NCBI RefSeq assembly: GCF_050947335.1
Contig: NW_027473317.1
Span: forward strand, 2,852,001 to 2,916,000
Reading direction: 5' to 3'
DNA length: 64,000 nucleotides
DNA from: Megachile rotundata
Lineage: Eukaryota; Arthropoda; Insecta; Hymenoptera; Megachilidae
Part shown: positions 63,458 through 64,000 of the stretch, piece after piece
How the letters are laid out: each line of letters starts with the position of its first letter
Position numbering within the stretch: position 1 is the stretch's first letter
Program-made: the position numbers and the translations under genes
Notes under the pieces: generated by a model
What the model saw: only the letters and a program-made list of their open reading frames with translations
What the model was told of the DNA's origin: nothing
Databases searched by the model: none

Positions 63458-64000
63458 ATTGTATGATTGTGATTGTATGATTGTGATTGTATGATTGTGA
63501 TTGTATGATTGTGGTTGTATGCTTGTGATTGCATGATTGTGATTGTATGATTGTGATTGTATGATTGTGATTGTATGATTGTGATTGTATGACTTTAATT
63601 GTATGATTGTGATTGTATGAAAGTGATTGTATTATTTTGATTGTGTGATTCTGATTGTATGATTGTGATTGTATGATTGTGATTGTATGATGGTGATTGT
63701 ATGATTGTAATTGTATGACTGTGATTGTGTGATTGTTTTTGTATGATTGTGATTGTATGATAGTAGTTGTATGATTGTGATCGTATGATTATGATTGTAC
63801 GATTGTGATTGTATGATTGTGATTGTATGATTGTGATTGTATGATTGTGATTGTATGATTGTGGTTGTACGATAGTCATTGCGACATTACGATCTTATGA
63901 TTGCGATTGTATGACTGTGATTGTATGATTGTGATTGTATGATTGTGATTGTATGATTGTGATTGTATGATTGTGATTGTATGATTGTGATTGTACGATT
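63261..64000 (+). repeat. Right-domain block M, copy 2 (cut by window edge)
   Basis: Second copy of block M, still matching at the last base of the window, so the block continues to the right. Confidence 0.85.

Larger units (their letters stand above)
1..64000. repeat. 14-bp satellite array filling the window
   Basis: Every stretch reads as head-to-tail copies of a 14-bp unit, consensus TGTATGATTGTGAT on the + strand. All units point the same way; I saw no inverted segment. About 4,570 units fit between base 1 and base 63964, and the array continues past both edges. Frequent variants carry C at T8, T9 or T11, A at T9, TTTAAT, TGGGAT or TGAGAT endings, or GACA/GATA/AATA in place of ATGA. There is no coding gene, tRNA, rRNA, transposon or unique sequence. 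A long eukaryotic heterochromatic satellite is the natural reading; chromosomal position and species cannot be read from it. Confidence 0.98.

Noticed and set aside
1..64000. CRISPR array
   Set aside because: The 14-bp units abut with no unique spacers, the unit is too short, and no cas genes are present.
1..64000. Telomeric repeat
   Set aside because: The unit has no GG run and does not resemble TTAGGG, TTTAGGG or TTAGG families; block duplications at many scales are typical of internal satellite.
1..64000. Replication-origin iterons or protein-binding site array of a plasmid
   Set aside because: Thousands of units over 64 kb with no replication gene do not fit iterons, which come in short clusters.
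1..64000. GATC sites as Dam methylation or mismatch-repair signals
   Set aside because: The context is a eukaryotic satellite; GATC arises from one T-to-C change in the unit and has no known role here beyond giving a restriction ladder.

Overview
The whole 64 kb window is one uninterrupted block of satellite DNA. It is built from a 14-bp unit whose commonest form on the + strand is TGTATGATTGTGAT (reverse strand ATCACAATCATACA). I found no gene, RNA gene, transposable element or unique-sequence island; repeat runs through both edges. A block of this size with nested higher-order repeats points to eukaryotic heterochromatin (pericentromeric, centromeric or subtelomeric). Nothing in it identifies the species or chromosome. 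The + strand of the common unit has 7 T, 4 G, 3 A and no C, so the block is AT-rich (about 30% GC by estimate) with extreme G-over-C strand skew.

The 14-bp register is kept almost perfectly. Following the phase of TGTATGA from base 1 to base 63964 gives about 4,570 units with only 13 off-length units: six 13-mers, two 6-bp remnants and five 15-mers. Their summed shift (-17) equals the phase change across the window, and the phase also agreed at seven intermediate checkpoints. The 13 breaks look like only about five original events; four of these recur at matching places in copied blocks.

Units differ by a limited set of substitutions (for example TGTATGATCGTGAT, TGTATGATTGCGAT, TGTGACATTGCGAT, TGTATGATTTTAAT, TGTATGACTTTTAT). 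These occur in fixed orders, giving recognisable higher-order repeats. Layout from left to right: a 1.3-kb block at 1 and again at 3501; a 1,469-bp tandem pair at 4901-7838; mixed blocks at 8-18 kb carrying three copies of a ~1-kb block; a 644/630-bp tandem pair at 17989-19262; a 2,715-bp-spaced pair nested in a ~5-kb-spaced pair across 19.1-29.8 kb; a 798-bp-spaced pair near 30 kb; a 10.7-kb tandem duplication at 33240 to about 54650, each copy holding a 1.3-kb-spaced pair; and a right-hand domain from about 55.4 kb with its own 1.5-kb tandem pair, interrupted at about 59.7-61.95 kb by a block of the left-hand type.

Two elements make good landmarks. A divergent 7-unit cassette (contains GTTCC and AATTATGG) occurs 18 times, two of them truncated. 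Runs of the GATC-containing unit TGTATGATCGTGAT occur at more than 20 places, and their unit number is what most often differs between otherwise matching copies. Long minus-strand reading frames throughout are a by-product of the unit having no stop codon on that strand in any frame; I do not annotate them as genes. No operon, regulator or functional system is visible. The interest lies in how the satellite is built and how it has turned over.
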